A stretch of DNA of 64,000 bases from Hawksworthiomyces lignivorus (GCA_002917075.1 NTMA01000062.1:1-64000), one strand, 5' to 3'. Counted from the stretch's first letter, positions 1 through 12,896 are shown. Notes: generated by a model not told the origin, from the letters alone. Program-made: numbers and translations.

Positions 1-556
1 TTGTGGTGGTCTTGGTGGTTAGGTAGAGTCGAGGGGTCAGCCCGTCTCGCTCTCAATACTGATGTTATTTTTATTTTCTATTTCTTCTTGCGCAGCTAAA
101 GTTGCAAAGAGCAACGTGTGAACTAATGCGGAAGTCGACGATTCCAAAGCTCAGCATCCCCATCCTTAATATGACGGTAAAGGCGGCGGGTGCCGGTCAT
201 GCGGGTAATTGATGCATCTGACCGTTGTACCAAAAGGTACACACGAGAATAACAAGACGTTGTCACCCTCGTCAATTACCGCTTATATATTCAACACTAG
301 CTTGTGGCTAGTCCCAAGCCATACACCAGGCCCTTGGCCCGTGGCACTTAAGAGCTGATGCCTAACTTCGCACATGCTTGAGACTACACTTAGGTAACAA
401 TAATGTTAAGTAAACAGAAATCTAAGGCCCCAGCTCATGACGCAAAGGAAATAACCGCACTCTTTGGTAGCTTTGTTGTATGGTGTGAAGTCTTGTATTC
501 TAATGTTTGGCAGAGATTTTAACTATCTAGAATAAAACAGAACGCAACACGATGTT
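1..556. other. intergenic, no gene seen
   Basis: No coding region, RNA gene or repeat could be supported here. Reading frames are short and interrupted on both strands. Confidence 0.5.
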
Positions 557-975
557 TCACCCTATTTTATAAGACGCGGTGCCTGCCCTCTGATAGCCTG
601 TATTTCTTTCTTTCATGATAACTAGTCGCATCAGAAGCTGGTTATCGAATAAGCTCCACTCTGTGTCATAGTCAGAATCAAAGATAACGAAAATGGGGCA
701 AATGGCATATATACTAGACAGGGAAAAAAAGGACCGATCATCTCCAGAACAGCAGAACAGGACCATACACAATAACAATTTACAGGAGTGAAGAAGTGAA
801 AGAGTTGGATCAAAGACAGAACTCACCAGGAGCAGTTAGGAGTCATGTAGTACGGGCAGTCTATGTTTCTGCAATTGAGATATTTGTCTGCCTGCCAGCC
901 GCATTCATTGCATCTCGGATATGTCGCAGGCTTCCCGAAGTTGACGGTGCCGATCATCTGCTTGAACCAAGACAT
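557..975 (-). CDS. possible small cysteine-rich protein (101 aa, two exons)
   Basis: Not a recognised family. Exons on the minus strand are 975-827 and 713-557; the 113-nt intron has a clean GTGAGT donor and a CTAG acceptor, and joining them gives an uninterrupted 101-codon frame. The first exon carries a dense Cys pattern: CNECGW, then a Cys after about nine residues, then DCPYY and NC, which looks like a small zinc-binding fold. There is no signal peptide. The second exon is acidic then basic (DSDYDTEW) with no further domain. The support is only the splice-consistent frame and the Cys spacing, so this could be a chance frame. The neighbouring genes say nothing about function. Confidence 0.35.
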
Positions 976-2120
976 ACTGAGCAAAGTAAACTGTAGCTGA
1001 GGAGCTGGGGAACTGGAAAAAGGTGGAATGTTGAGGAAACTGGTAATATTTGAAATGTTCTTTGGGATTTGTGTGTGTGTGTCTTTTGGCTACATTATCA
1101 TTTTGTCTTCAGAGGGAGTCAGAAGGGTATCTTTATACAAAAAATGTAGAAAGACTCTAAGAGCAATGACGTCTGTGTAAAATGTAAAACCATATCTGGT
1201 CACCATGAAGAGAGAATGAACCAAGAATAGCATCTCCATTGTAATTGCAGGACACTGTTGATACCAACAACGTTTTAGACTTGGCCTGTAATAAAACCTC
1301 TCTTCTAGGTCGCAGATAGGTCGCCTCGTGCCTGCAGGAAGCTGAGTCGCAGAATCCAAACAAGCATATCCAATCTTTTACGAGGCAAAGAAGGATTTCC
1401 GCTTGACACGACTATGGTTACTATGATATGTAAAACTGCCAAGATTAGCATTCTCCGCTCCATGGGCTATAAAAAATTTGAAGCCAACCAAAGATCAAAA
1501 TAATGAAGTTGTGCAATTTGGGATTTAGTAGGAATGGTCTTGGAAGGCGTGGCCATCAAGAGTACTTGAAACAGGGCAATTTGGGGGCTGGCGCGTAGGT
1601 GGGAAAAATCTACTCTCAAAAGCGGAGCCACCGTCGTACAAAAGTAATGTTCCTATATCTACCTTGTGTGCTTATGAATCTAAAATACTTACCAGCTATT
1701 AATAGATTACAAATTCGGGTTATTCTTCGTCGGTTGGGTTACCTTGTCCTGACAAGAGCCCCTACAACTACCTAGTAGGTGTGATAGGATCCCTCAGCGG
1801 TTAACAAATCAGACTATTATGATACAGTGTGTAAGTACAAACACACGGTACAGATACTGTAATACTAATTTAAAGAGAAAATGATTAATTCCGCTCTTGA
1901 GCTCTACACTTCTCCATTCTCCACACTCAATACCAAAACTTTATGTCTGTTTTGTCTGTACAAGAACGAAGAACGAGCACAGTCACACAAAACCCTACCT
2001 CGCCCCTCCCTTTCCACGTCTCTATTTCCTCGTCTTTGTTTTTGTTTTTTCCCTTCGTATCTCGGAATTATTTTCTCTCAATGACCTGATTCCAACAACA
2101 GAAGGCTTGAACTGTTAAAA
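976..2120. other. intergenic and 5' leader of the APH-like gene
   Basis: No gene supported. About 1.1 kb of AT-rich sequence with a GT-dinucleotide run near 1071-1082. A pyrimidine-rich stretch (about 1900-2060) precedes the start codon at 2121, typical of a fungal 5' leader. Confidence 0.45.
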
Positions 2121-3359
2121 ATGGAAAGACCCAGCAATGACTGGACGGGATTTGCAAGTTCAGATCCAGAATCAGACAGAGACAAGCGAATCAAAGACAT
2201 TCTCTCCTCAGCCGACTTCAGTTATCTCTTGGCACATGGCATACAGGCGCGGAGAAGTCACCAACCAAACTTGGCACCCGATATCGAGTGCAGCGTGAAT
2301 CTAGAACAATTCACGTCTGGTTACAATAACCTAGTACTGGAGCTTGCATTTTCGGACAATGTGTACTGGATCGCTCGGATTCCACACCAAGCTTTTGATG
2401 ACGCCGATAGAATATCGATACTCAGCGAAATTGCGACTATGAAAATCCTCAGAGAGCGCACCACCATCCCGGTTCCACAGGTTTTCGGTTTTGAGATATC
2501 TGTAGACCAACCCTTTGGCTACCCATACGTTTTCATGGAGTACCTTGGCGGCCGCACACTTCCGAATGGGGTCGCAGAATCGGTTCCTTGCCAGCACCAC
2601 GCCAAAGTCGCCAAGCAACTGGCAAACGTCTTTGCCGAACTGCAGAATGTGACTTTTAACCGCATTGGACGCCTCTGGTGTGGGGAGAATGTTGATCAGC
2701 CCCCTGAGATTATTTCCATGGACTGGCACTCTTCTCCTAGTCCGTTGGAAACTTCGTTTGAATATTTCTATCTTCAGAGACAGAACGAAAATCGGGCAAT
2801 CATGGCTGCGCATCCAGACGATCCAGACTGGCTTACGGCATGTTGGGTATTGAAAACTTCACTGGCCCAGATCATCATAGAGGACAGAGTTCGAGGTCCC
2901 TTTCCCCTTTGTCATCTCGATTTGCACTTTGGCAATATGTTGTTTGACAACGAATACAACCTGACAGGAATCGTTGATTGGAGCAGTGCGCAGGCTGCTC
3001 CACTTGAGCAGCTATCTGTTTGTCCAGAATTTGTCACTTTCCCAGGGCGGTCTGATGAGGAGAATCAACCCATCGTCGACTTGAAGAAGCTCGTTGTGGA
3101 GTTTTTAAGAGCGATGGAGAGAGATCAACAAAAAGGGCTACCAGAAAACGAGGCGAAGATGGACACGAAAGAGAATAAGGAGCTAACACTTCTGTCCACC
3201 TACATGGCTTCCAAGAGTGCGGAAATCACCTATCGCAATTACATGGCTTCGCCGAGAGGCAGTCTTTGGGCTGGCAGGACGATTGCAAAACTCATATATG
3301 GAAAGGCAGTGACCTGGGAACAGTTAAGAGAGGTATACGGAACCGCGCCACTTTCCTAG
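2121..3359 (+). CDS. aminoglycoside phosphotransferase (APH)-like kinase, fungal
   Basis: A single-exon 412-residue protein of the phosphotransferase/choline-kinase-like superfamily that is expanded in filamentous fungi. The catalytic loop is visible at about residues 270-277 as HLDLHFGN (pattern HxDxxxxN), followed by the metal-binding Asp in GIVDWSSA at about 287-294. The N-lobe contains PVPQVFGFE and the hinge-like FMEYLGGRTLP. No signal peptide or membrane segment is visible, so it is probably cytosolic. In fungi the substrates of these proteins are mostly unknown; antibiotic resistance should not be inferred. The start is the first Met after a long pyrimidine-rich leader and length is normal for the family. 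The neighbours give no pathway context. Confidence 0.85.
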   Translation: MERPSNDWTGFASSDPESDRDKRIKDILSSADFSYLLAHGIQARRSHQPNLAPDIECSVNLEQFTSGYNNLVLELAFSDNVYWIARIPHQAFDDADRISILSEIATMKILRERTTIPVPQVFGFEISVDQPFGYPYVFMEYLGGRTLPNGVAESVPCQHHAKVAKQLANVFAELQNVTFNRIGRLWCGENVDQPPEIISMDWHSSPSPLETSFEYFYLQRQNENRAIMAAHPDDPDWLTACWVLKTSLAQIIIEDRVRGPFPLCHLDLHFGNMLFDNEYNLTGIVDWSSAQAAPLEQLSVCPEFVTFPGRSDEENQPIVDLKKLVVEFLRAMERDQQKGLPENEAKMDTKENKELTLLSTYMASKSAEITYRNYMASPRGSLWAGRTIAKLIYGKAVTWEQLREVYGTAPLS

Positions 3360-3983
3360 GCAATTTGAAGAGCCGTTGGCAAGGCCAGTTCTATCTGTTT
3401 GGAGCCCCAGTCACTTTAATCCTTCAAGAGCCATCATCAGAGCACTGTCTTTATCGGCATTATGCTATACCGGATCAATATAGAGTGAAAATTGTTGTAT
3501 GGGAATTTTTGCTTTTTATCTTTAAAAAAAAAGAATTAACAACATTTCATATTCAAGAGTTATCCAGAATATGCTGTTTGACGTCAGTCCTACTGTAATT
3601 CAATTAGTAACAAAAGGTTTCTTTTGTATCTTATTGGCCAAGAAACTCAAGCCGTTGTTGTCACGCCGAAGAGCCGTCGATAACCCTTGAGATAGTTGGA
3701 GCCTCGAGTATCTTTATTAGATAGGAGAAACATCACTACAAAGGAGAGAAAGTTATAGGAAGTAAAAAAGAAAACTATTAAGCGTACCATAAAGTCAAAA
3801 TTTGAGGAAAATACACAAACTAAGTAGTAAACTAATGACCAGGTTCAAAAAAACCTTAAGAAAAGGAAGGGGCCGGAGGGGCAAATATAGTACCAATGCT
3901 CTATTCTTTCATTCCATCTAAGAGATTCGTATAACCTTGAATAACGAGCTGCAACATATAAGGAATGTAAAGACACACCGGCA
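3360..3983. other. intergenic, convergent 3' ends
   Basis: Lies between the 3' ends of the APH-like gene and the F-box gene. AT-rich with an A9 run near 3523. No coding region supported. Confidence 0.5.
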
Positions 3984-5042
3984 CTATTCGTCTGAGAGAG
4001 AAGAAACCTCGCTGTCCGAAAATTCAGACTCAGGCTCCGAGTCTTCCACAATCTTGCCATCTTCATTCCACGACATATCGTCCTCAAGAATCATAGTCGT
4101 TTCGGTCAAGACATCTAGTGAATATATTTTGAAGTCCGGGAGTGAATGAGTTAATATTCTCATGGTTTTTGGAGAAGACATTCGGTCCACGAGTTCTTTT
4201 GCCTGTTTGCATATATCCTCCTGCAACTGAAGCAGCCTTGCGCCAGGGAGACCACATCGCTTGGAATGAGCCGCCGACGTTATTCCTGGTAGGTTCTCCA
4301 TTAAACTTAGGTTGACAACCACTTCATGCAAACGTAGAGCTTTCGTAAAGTTTGGGGGTTTCAAAACATCGGGGCAGATGTTGTGCATGCGTACATGCAG
4401 TACTTTGAGAGAACAAAGAAGAGTACCGATTGTTGGGCAAACGTGACAATGGTTTTCCTTTTCTTTCGAAGACGCTAGGAGGCTGACAGGAATATCTAGT
4501 ATAAGAACATTTAAATTCTCTACAAAGAGCATGCCTTGAATCGTAGGTAAAGAGAGATAATTATAAGTCTGGTCGACGGATACAAGAGTAGATCGGTAGG
4601 CACGGATCCGTAGGATACGCAGCTTGCGAGATTGCTTAACTATAGTGGTAAGCTCCGTAAGATCGTGCTGCAAGACATTTAACCAGGTGTCATATAAAAC
4701 ATTTAGAGAGGCGCTGTGTAGACCGAGCATTTTCGAGGCATCTAACTCTAAAGGGTATTCTTCAAGATAACGCTTAGATGTTAGGCCTTCATATCCGGTC
4801 AGGTTAATGTCTAGTGATTCCGACATGTTCTTAACCGACGAGAGCGAGTTTTTATTCTTAGATGAGACCAGGATCCGAATGGTTTTCTGAGATAGCGAAA
4901 TGCACTTCAAGCATACTGGAAGAGCAAATCCCAGCCACTGCTTGGAGATTGTAAGGCGTGTTAAGTCTTCATGGAAAAACGACGAGCCGACATAATTGAA
5001 GATTTCATTTAATGTCTCGGGAGGCAATTGCAAAAGGGCCAT
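3984..5042 (-). CDS. F-box domain protein
   Basis: A single-exon 352-residue protein. The first ~40 residues match an F-box: LQLPPETLNEIFNYV followed by LTRLTISKQW, the segment that binds Skp1 in SCF ubiquitin ligases. The middle is Leu-rich without a clear repeat register and would be the substrate-recognition part. The C-terminal ~30 residues are very acidic and Ser-rich (EDSEPESEFSDSEVSS), a plausible phospho-regulated tail. The start Met directly precedes the F-box, as usual. The F-box call is from pattern only; the substrate is unknown. Confidence 0.7.
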   Translation of the reverse strand: MALLQLPPETLNEIFNYVGSSFFHEDLTRLTISKQWLGFALPVCLKCISLSQKTIRILVSSKNKNSLSSVKNMSESLDINLTGYEGLTSKRYLEEYPLELDASKMLGLHSASLNVLYDTWLNVLQHDLTELTTIVKQSRKLRILRIRAYRSTLVSVDQTYNYLSLPTIQGMLFVENLNVLILDIPVSLLASSKEKENHCHVCPTIGTLLCSLKVLHVRMHNICPDVLKPPNFTKALRLHEVVVNLSLMENLPGITSAAHSKRCGLPGARLLQLQEDICKQAKELVDRMSSPKTMRILTHSLPDFKIYSLDVLTETTMILEDDMSWNEDGKIVEDSEPESEFSDSEVSSLSDE

Positions 5043-5798
5043 TTTGTGATGTGAGAAAGCGTACTAGCAAGGTAAAAGCAGAGCACGTACGGATTTAGAG
5101 AAAAGAAAGAGATCTGAAAAGCAATAAGAAGTGATCAATTCGAAAGCCATAGTAAACATTCAAAGAGAAATTCCCATTCCTATTTGTACTCTGAAGTGCG
5201 ATGCCTTAGGCACTAAATTTTTAAACCAACCACATAGCAATTCTGACTATACTTCAGCCAATAAAATAGTCGTATTATATCCACTTTACCATATCGCTAC
5301 CCTTTAACCCAGCAACCTCTAATAACACATCAATCTTTATACCTGGGAAAATAGCCTCGAACCTGGCTCTCCAAACTGCTGCTTATTTTGAATCCTGAGC
5401 AGGCCTCAGACCGTGGCTGTTCCCCAGGGAGGGAGCAAAAGGGGAAACAGGCAGTGGCCCCAAGATTAATATTACATATTACTAATACAGCTAGTCTTCT
5501 ACAATGGCCCACCCCGCACTTTCGCTGCTGCCGCCACCGCTGCCGTCACTATCACCGTCACTGGCTATATCTAACTACTCGTCGGCCCACATCATGATCT
5601 CTGTTACGCTTTTCTGTCTGATGTCCGCCGTTCTTCTCTGGCCCAGCTCGCAGCCTACTTTCCAGCGGTGCATACCTTTATCAGGCCTTCAGCTGAGCCA
5701 ACGCGCGATATTTCACTTTCTGCTTTCTGCTTCCATATTTCCTCTCCTCATCCTTCCTCAGCTCAGTTCTCTCATCTCTTTCTACTCATCCTCATCAT
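5043..5798. other. intergenic, upstream of a doubtful small gene
   Basis: AT-rich near the F-box promoter, then GC- and pyrimidine-rich from about 5500, consistent with a leader for the candidate gene at 5799. No firm feature. Confidence 0.4.
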
Positions 5799-6151
5799 GA
5801 AGACTACCTCTCTCTGCATGGTCCTTGGCTCTGGTCTCGGCCTCGGCCTCAGTCTTGCCTCATACCCAACCCCTCCCGCTCCCCCAGGACCTCGCGGTCT
5901 TCGCATCTGGTTACCTGCGGTGTCTGCTCGTTCTAAGACTTTGAAGTTGCTAACGAAATTCTTGGCAGCCACACTGACAGAGCCCGCTTCGTGTACAGGG
6001 CCACTGTTCATGTGGCGGGCTTTGGCCCGTAACAGTTATCTGTGCTTCCAGGAGACAAACCCCTCACTGCAGAGGACGCCGAAAAAGGTGGCATACCTAC
6101 TGAGAACGGCAGCCAGAACAGCGCCTCCTGCCATTAAGCTGTAAATGTGCA
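5799..6151 (+). CDS. doubtful small secreted protein or gene remnant
   Basis: An ATG at 5799 opens a signal-peptide-like segment (MKTTSLCMVLGSGLGLGLSL, then a Pro-rich stretch). An intron-like acceptor with a good branch site (gctaac, then cttggcag) ends at 5968; donors are possible at 5910 or 5920. Beyond it the frame reads FVYRATVHVAGFG before a stop, and no second intron of normal length restores a longer frame. The last ~100 bp (about 6050-6152) has a diverged copy at 27635-27735, so the 3' end is duplicated sequence. This could be a real short secreted protein, or a decayed copy of a larger gene. The function is unknown. Confidence 0.25.
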
Positions 6152-6152
6152 A
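6050..6152 (+). repeat. dispersed repeat, copy 1
   Basis: About 100 bp from the GAGACAAAC start to the AAGCTGTAAAT end matches 27635-27735 with scattered substitutions and small indels. Both copies are in the same orientation. In one frame copy 1 reads DKPLTAEDAEKGG, and copy 2 reads DKLLTAEDAKNGA, which suggests a shared coding ancestor. Confidence 0.7.
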
Positions 6153-7032
6153 GCTACGCTTCACGTGATTTTACATCACGAAGTAAATATGATTCGAGAG
6201 TAATGAAGCCAAATAGTAAAACCGGAAACGTGCAGCGAGATTATTCGACGATGAAGTTACCATCTTGACGGAACTTAACGAGAATGTCCTCTACAGTCGA
6301 TTTAAGGATTCATGCTTAAGGTGTCTTATATTTATGACACTGCCTATTTTCTCGACGACATCAGAGTTCTTCTCCCCCATGTCCGACCTCTACATATTTG
6401 CTTATTACTACGGCATTATTGCATTATAGACTCTAGCTCTATGGAAGCTACACTGGGCACAGTTTCAGTTTACTCTACACTAAGACAGTGTAGGAGACGT
6501 TGCCGACTTGGCACAGTACTCCTATGAATATACTCGAGGGAGTGAGAATGATTGGCTACGTTCAATGGCTAGCAAATATGCAGCATGCAGGACTAAAGAG
6601 CTGCAGAAGAGCCAAATATTGCGATCGCTCGAGGCGACGAATGGTAATTTCTCAATAGCTTTTATCGGAGAATTGCTCCTCTGGCCAACAAAGAGAATAC
6701 CTAGGAGAGAGCTACTTCTTCCTAGGTTTAAAGTTGCTGTTGGCGTAGAAGACCTCTAGGGGCGATCTCGTGTGCTACGGGGACAGGGACTATCAGTATC
6801 ATGATTGATCATGAACTTACCTCATAACCTGGCCTTGAACTGTGGGCGCACGGTGGTAGCAGGTGCATACCGAACTCTGGAGGCATTGTCGTGAAAAATA
6901 GGGGAAATTAGCTCCAGTATCCCCTCCCGTATGGCGGAGGGGCAATGAGTTTGTTAAATTTTAAATTATTTATTCCATGAAGCTTATTCTGATAACTTCC
7001 TTGGACTCCGCCCTCTCTGTAAAATTATTCGC
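6153..7032. other. intergenic, no gene seen
   Basis: Interrupted frames only on both strands. The last part is the 3' flank of the SDR gene. Confidence 0.45.
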
Positions 7033-7914
<882 letters not shown>

Positions 7915-8053
7915 TGTGAGGCTGATGATCTCGTATGGGGATGGTTCGAAGAGAAAAGTTACAGTTTACCAAAGGGAATTGAGGGAAAATAGGATCGATG
8001 GTAACCAGGTGTCGACCAGGGTCTATATATAGTTCTACGAAAAAAATCAGGAA

Positions 8054-8086
<33 letters not shown>
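8054..8086. repeat. 33-nt G homopolymer
   Basis: An uninterrupted run of 33 G on the plus strand, about 140 bp upstream of the SDR start. A TATATA-like stretch at 8022-8029 lies between them. Run length is probably uncertain in the assembly. Confidence 0.9.
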
Positions 8087-8089
<3 letters not shown>

Positions 8090-9084
8090 AAAAAGGACAG
8101 GTGCGTTCCGGCTCAAGGCAGCTGGCTCTCTCGCTTTGATCCCTGCAAGAACAGAAAAGGGAACATTAGGGGTGAAACGTCAGCACGACTAGATAAGAAG
8201 CTAATATGCAGAGAACGGGTTTTGGCGGCCCGAGTATAGCTACTGGAAATCCTTATGCAGAATTCGGACATTGTCTCCTTTTACTGCCTTTCTCATATGT
8301 TCATATAGCTAAAGCTACATGAAGTATCTACTTCGAATCATGTTAGTTTGGTCAAGGTTGCGGGGCCTGCCTTTTCGAAAATAGCGGGGAAGTGGCCGTT
8401 CACTAGACGGATGCTCGGACCTTCACAAGTTGTGCATCTTATGCTATTGTTGTATTTGGCCTTAATAGCAACGGGTCAGAGTTTAGGAGTCTTTCGTGCT
8501 TAGTGTTAAGTCATAAGGTACTGTTACATATGTCCAAGGGGATTGATCCTTTTTGTACTGGTACAGTGGCCTAGTGGCATCACTTAACACTTAGTTGTGG
8601 ACCAGAGGACTAGTCCTGTTTCGTTTAAGTGATAGACACAGAGACTACGGAGTAGACAAGGCCTGTAGAGAAGCTCACAACGGCAGCCCCACAAGAATTG
8701 GAGTAGCTCCGGTATCTCAAATGTGGATAACCAAGAGATATGAAAAGATACATAAAATAGATGCTGCGGGCTCCACTTGAAACAAAAAATATGACTTTTT
8801 ACAATTCGTGAACGGGCCACGAGGCCGATACAAGGCTGATCTTGGAGAGGGTAGGGCTTAGCCCCAAAAGAAAGTTCTTCTGTTTCTACAATCTCGGACA
8901 TCATTATGGAGACGCTTATCAAGCCAGTGACAATAGATAAAATTATCGGGGGATTTGTGGATTAATTTTGCAATAGTTATATGCATTTGCAGCAAGAACA
9001 TTCTAGATGATTGACATGGGCTTGCTTCTCATATATACAAGAATTGAAACTCATTATGGTATACCGTTTAGAACCGGCTTATTA
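8087..9084. other. intergenic, no gene seen
   Basis: About 1 kb between the SDR promoter side and the 3' end of the HET-domain gene. No conserved frame or RNA gene recognised. Confidence 0.45.
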
Positions 9085-11373
9085 TCACGAGCCTATCAGC
9101 CTGCATATCAGCCTCCGGAAGAAGCCTTTTTTGCTGCGTCCCTCAATAGCTAGCCTGGCTTTGAAATGCCGATCGGAAAGCGTAGCTGCGAGTGCATCAG
9201 TTTTGTGCGATGCGAGCACGATATGAACGTCTCCGTCCGGCGACACGGGAATAAGATATGAACCGCATTGCATGTCGCTGATAACGAGATAGCCGAGAAT
9301 ATAAGTCTCTCTGTCGCTTGCGGCTGCGACAACAACAGTGCCATTGAGGCTCTCCCGACCGACAAACACGGGACCGGCGCCAGCTCTGTGCACTTGCTCG
9401 AAATAAGCGTCAGGTATAATGGCCTAGCAGGGAAGTCACCCTTACGCTTGTGATGTCGGCGCACAAGCGCAAAGATGACCCAATGACTGGCTCGGTCTTG
9501 CTCGGGGATCGTGTCAAGCGTTTGCGAAATGCTGTCTACAAGATTTTCAAAGGAGAGAATAGGAGGATCTGCGCCGAATTAAGCCATTCCGAATCGACCC
9601 AGTACTTCTTCTTTGTCGTTGAGAAATGCGCTGTCGATCTGGACATTCTGGATAGCCGTTACGTGGATGCCCACCGAATCCACTGCCTGCAGCGGCACGG
9701 ACAATTATTGATAGAAGATTGGATATGAGCGATCGTACCGCATCTCCCCGTGAAGATAGGAAGGCCGCGGATGTCTAACCCGCCGAATCCATTGCTCTGC
9801 GCCTGCGTGTAGCTGTAGCCGGTGAATGCATAGTCGACATCGGGCGGCGCCCCTCCCACGGCTTGGAAATTGAATACCCTCCCGCATTGTCTTCGCAGAG
9901 CCCGGACCATCTTGATGTAAGCAAGCTCGAGGGAATCCGCCCGAGAGTAATCGTATTGGATCCCGCACATCGCGGCCCAGCAATGCATCAGCTCGGCTTC
10001 TCTCGTCGCCGTTCTATGTGCCCCCCCCCCGCAAAAGCACCTAGCATCATGGTCAGACGGACGCGAAACATATCGCGGCGCCGCTGCTCTCCGGGATGCA
10101 AGTACCCTAGCAGCTCATTTGTCCCCTGGTGTGGATTGGCAACTTGGGCGAGTACAGTGCTGCTGGAGGTCTCCTCTGCCGTCGGGAAGAAATCTTCACT
10201 GGGAAACGCTCTCTTGACCCGTTCCAGAATTGTCCTAGTCTGTCCGCTGCTGAGTCGCGCGTCCAGGCCCAGGCGGTCTCCATGACGTCCCTGGCTCAAT
10301 TTGTAATCGGCAATGAGTATGGCGGCCTGCACGATGGTGCGCTTGAGGTTCTGAAGGGGTGGGCCTGCGTCTTGCCATCGATTGCCGGGAGCCAGAGACA
10401 CCTCCACCTCCCTAGCAAGGGCCTACTCTTGGAACGTCCAGGCCCGCCTCCAGTACGAAAGGATCTGAACCCCATCCCTGCGCTCCATCCACTGGTAGGC
10501 ACTTCCGATACCTCTGGCTGCGGAGACTATGTCTAACATGCTGGTCAGGAGAAAGAGCTGGTCAGCGCTGCTCGAAATTCTGTCACTCAGGTTTTCATCG
10601 GCCTCGAGACCGCGAAAGTGAGGTCCTTCGCGAAACAGCTGATTGTTCTGCACGATTACCGTTGCATGACCCAGGATATTTCTGAGCGTGTTGTAGGACA
10701 TGGCGTCTGACGGAGGCAGCAGCACAGAGACGCACTCCACGCCGGCATAGATGTCTCCCATGATCGCTAGCTGCCGTTTTAGGTCTTCTTCGTTGCCCTG
10801 CTCGATCGAGATGTTGTCGAGCCAGATCGTGCTTCCCTCCCCCACGGCGCGCATGATGTTTTTAAAATGAGCAACGCTAGAGAGCGGAACTTCCCACGTT
10901 TCCTTGCAGTCTGAACACTGCACTGTAACGTCCACCGTCTTGCCCCAGACGTGCGAGACCGCTTTGTACTTGCAATTCGGCGGCGGAGGACCGAACAGAA
11001 TTGTGACATTATGTACTTCGTCTCTCGCCAACTTCGCGGGACACTGCCGACACCCACGGAGAATAATCGAAGTGGGGGCGTCTTCGGCCGGTTCTAGGGC
11101 ATACGACTGCTCCCGCTCTACGTTCCCCGCACCGGAGATGATGTTTGGACCAGACATTAAGCTAGGCAGCGGGACAGACAACAGTCTAGGCAGCTGGCCA
11201 GATATTCCGGCAGGCGGTTCGTAAGGCGTTAGCATGCCGGGCACATGGCGATCAAATTCAAATCTGATAGACGACTGGTCAGGCGCTAGAGCAGACTCTT
11301 GCTCAGCCAGCGCCTCCATCGCTGCAATGAAGACATCGATGGCAGACCCTGGGGCAGGTGGCTGATGAAACAT
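9085..11373 (-). pseudogene. heterokaryon-incompatibility (HET) domain gene, probably broken
   Basis: HET proteins mediate nonself recognition and cell death in fungi. The domain is clear: YKAVSHVWG, then STIWLDNISIEQ with GDIYAGVECVSVLLPP, then YWRRAWTFQE, the three conserved HET blocks. Directly after the last block there is an in-frame TAG (10425-10423), with homologous-looking coding continuing in the same frame (LAREVEVSLAPGNRW). A further break is a frame change at a 10-C run (10021-10030); adding one base would rejoin the frame into MHCWAAMCGIQYDYS. Later exons run to 9085, ending in RRLICRLIGS, with introns I could not fix. The start is taken at the Met at 11373; the frame is open to 11586. 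The stop is of the C-to-T type seen in RIP. Either a pseudogene or partly sequencing error. Confidence 0.65.
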
Positions 11374-12896
11374 CGTGGGGTATGAAGGTGCTGAGACTTG
11401 GAGAGACGACGGAAAGGAGAGCGGGAGTACGGATTTGACTTCATGGTATAGACTGATGGTTGTATTCGCATCTACCAAGAAGGTTCGTCGAGGTGACCTA
11501 CTTATATCCTGTCGCGCTTCGGCGTGGAGATAGCTGTGACCCCCAGCGCAGTTGCCTGCAGCCGTTTGTATGCGTAGTTCACTCAATGAACCTCAGCGCA
11601 AACTATTCACATTTAGGAGAGTGCTGCTCAAAAAAGCCCAGCACCTATTGGACCACCCTGCCTACTGAAGACTCATCTAGACCATTGTTCGCTAACCCAA
11701 GTAGGCATTTTCGGGTCTATTTTACTTCTTCCGTGCGTGCTCTTGGATTTCTTGTCCGCATCCTAGGGCAAATAAGACCGAGCTATTCTGCCCGATTATC
11801 GGATTAGCCCAATTTCAATGCTCAGCCTTGTGCATTATGTGCAGAGTGAAATGCAATTATTGAATGACATCACGCCTACAGCCAAACAGCTTACACAGCC
11901 ACAACTGTTCAAATAACGGTAAGAGAAGGGCATGAAGCAGGCATCGCTAAACTAAAGGAGGAAGGTAATAAACAAGAAGGGCAAAACACAGGAGAATGGT
12001 AAAAACACAGACGCGGATAGCTCGGAGCGGACGCCTTTTTTGTCAGCTTTCACTTGCTTACAGTTGCCCATTTATCTTCGAGAGTTCGCTTGTCTAGCAT
12101 GGAGATTGGGCGATAACTGGTTAGTACTTTTGTGCGCGCGTATGGAACAGATCTTCCGCCAAATAAACTGATAATCGAAGCTCCTGGGATTGCATGCGCT
12201 CACTCATAAAATGCGGTACATGCAGAGCAGCTCCTGCTCTGAGAAAGTGGTTGTCTGCGCAGCCAGGCCTCCCTTTAGTAAAACGCTGATTTTGAGACGA
12301 TGCGCGCTATTCGCTTTGTCATGCTCAACCCAGCACGTCTTTCCGAGACCATTACATCTTTTGAACAAGAACGAACAGAAAGGGAGAAATTGAACACTAT
12401 AGCTGTACGAGCAGGACGCATATTAAGAACCGTATGATGATGTTTTGAGCAGCGACAGGTCACCTTTTTTGTCCTTTTCTTTCTTTCTTCTTTTTTTCCC
12501 CTGCACCTTCACCTCGGCCGCATAATTGCAGTGAAGAAGAAGCGGAGTGACGTCAGCATACATAAAAAACTAATGATCACCGGGCATCTGGCAATGGCCA
12601 ATAAATTATGGCACGTAAATGCTGTTGAAAAGGGAGGGATCACAGCTTAAAGTGAGAAAATGATGTTCTAGCCACTAATTATTACACAGACGCTCTATAA
12701 ATTTCCCAAGCACTAAAGAAATAGAGGCAGGATAGAACTGCAATACGTGAGCCACGGGTGCAATCCGAGATATTGAAGAACTGACAAATATTGATAAAAG
12801 CAATTGTAGATAACCCATGTCATACTCATATGTGGAGAAAATGCTCTCGCCCGCACCCGTTCCAAGCATCGGAATAGTCATTCGTTCTTGGCCAGC
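11374..12896. other. intergenic, no gene seen
   Basis: Covers the upstream side of the HET gene and the 3' flank of the next gene. Contains a pyrimidine-rich tract near 12464-12500. No gene supported. Confidence 0.45.

Noticed and set aside
2121..3359. Antibiotic-resistance reading of the APH-like gene
   Set aside because: The family is large and diverse in fungi and nothing here points to an aminoglycoside substrate.
10408..10440. An intron that would skip the in-frame TAG of the HET gene
   Set aside because: The only nearby GT-AG pair is about 15 nt apart, and the downstream frame looks like continuing conserved sequence.
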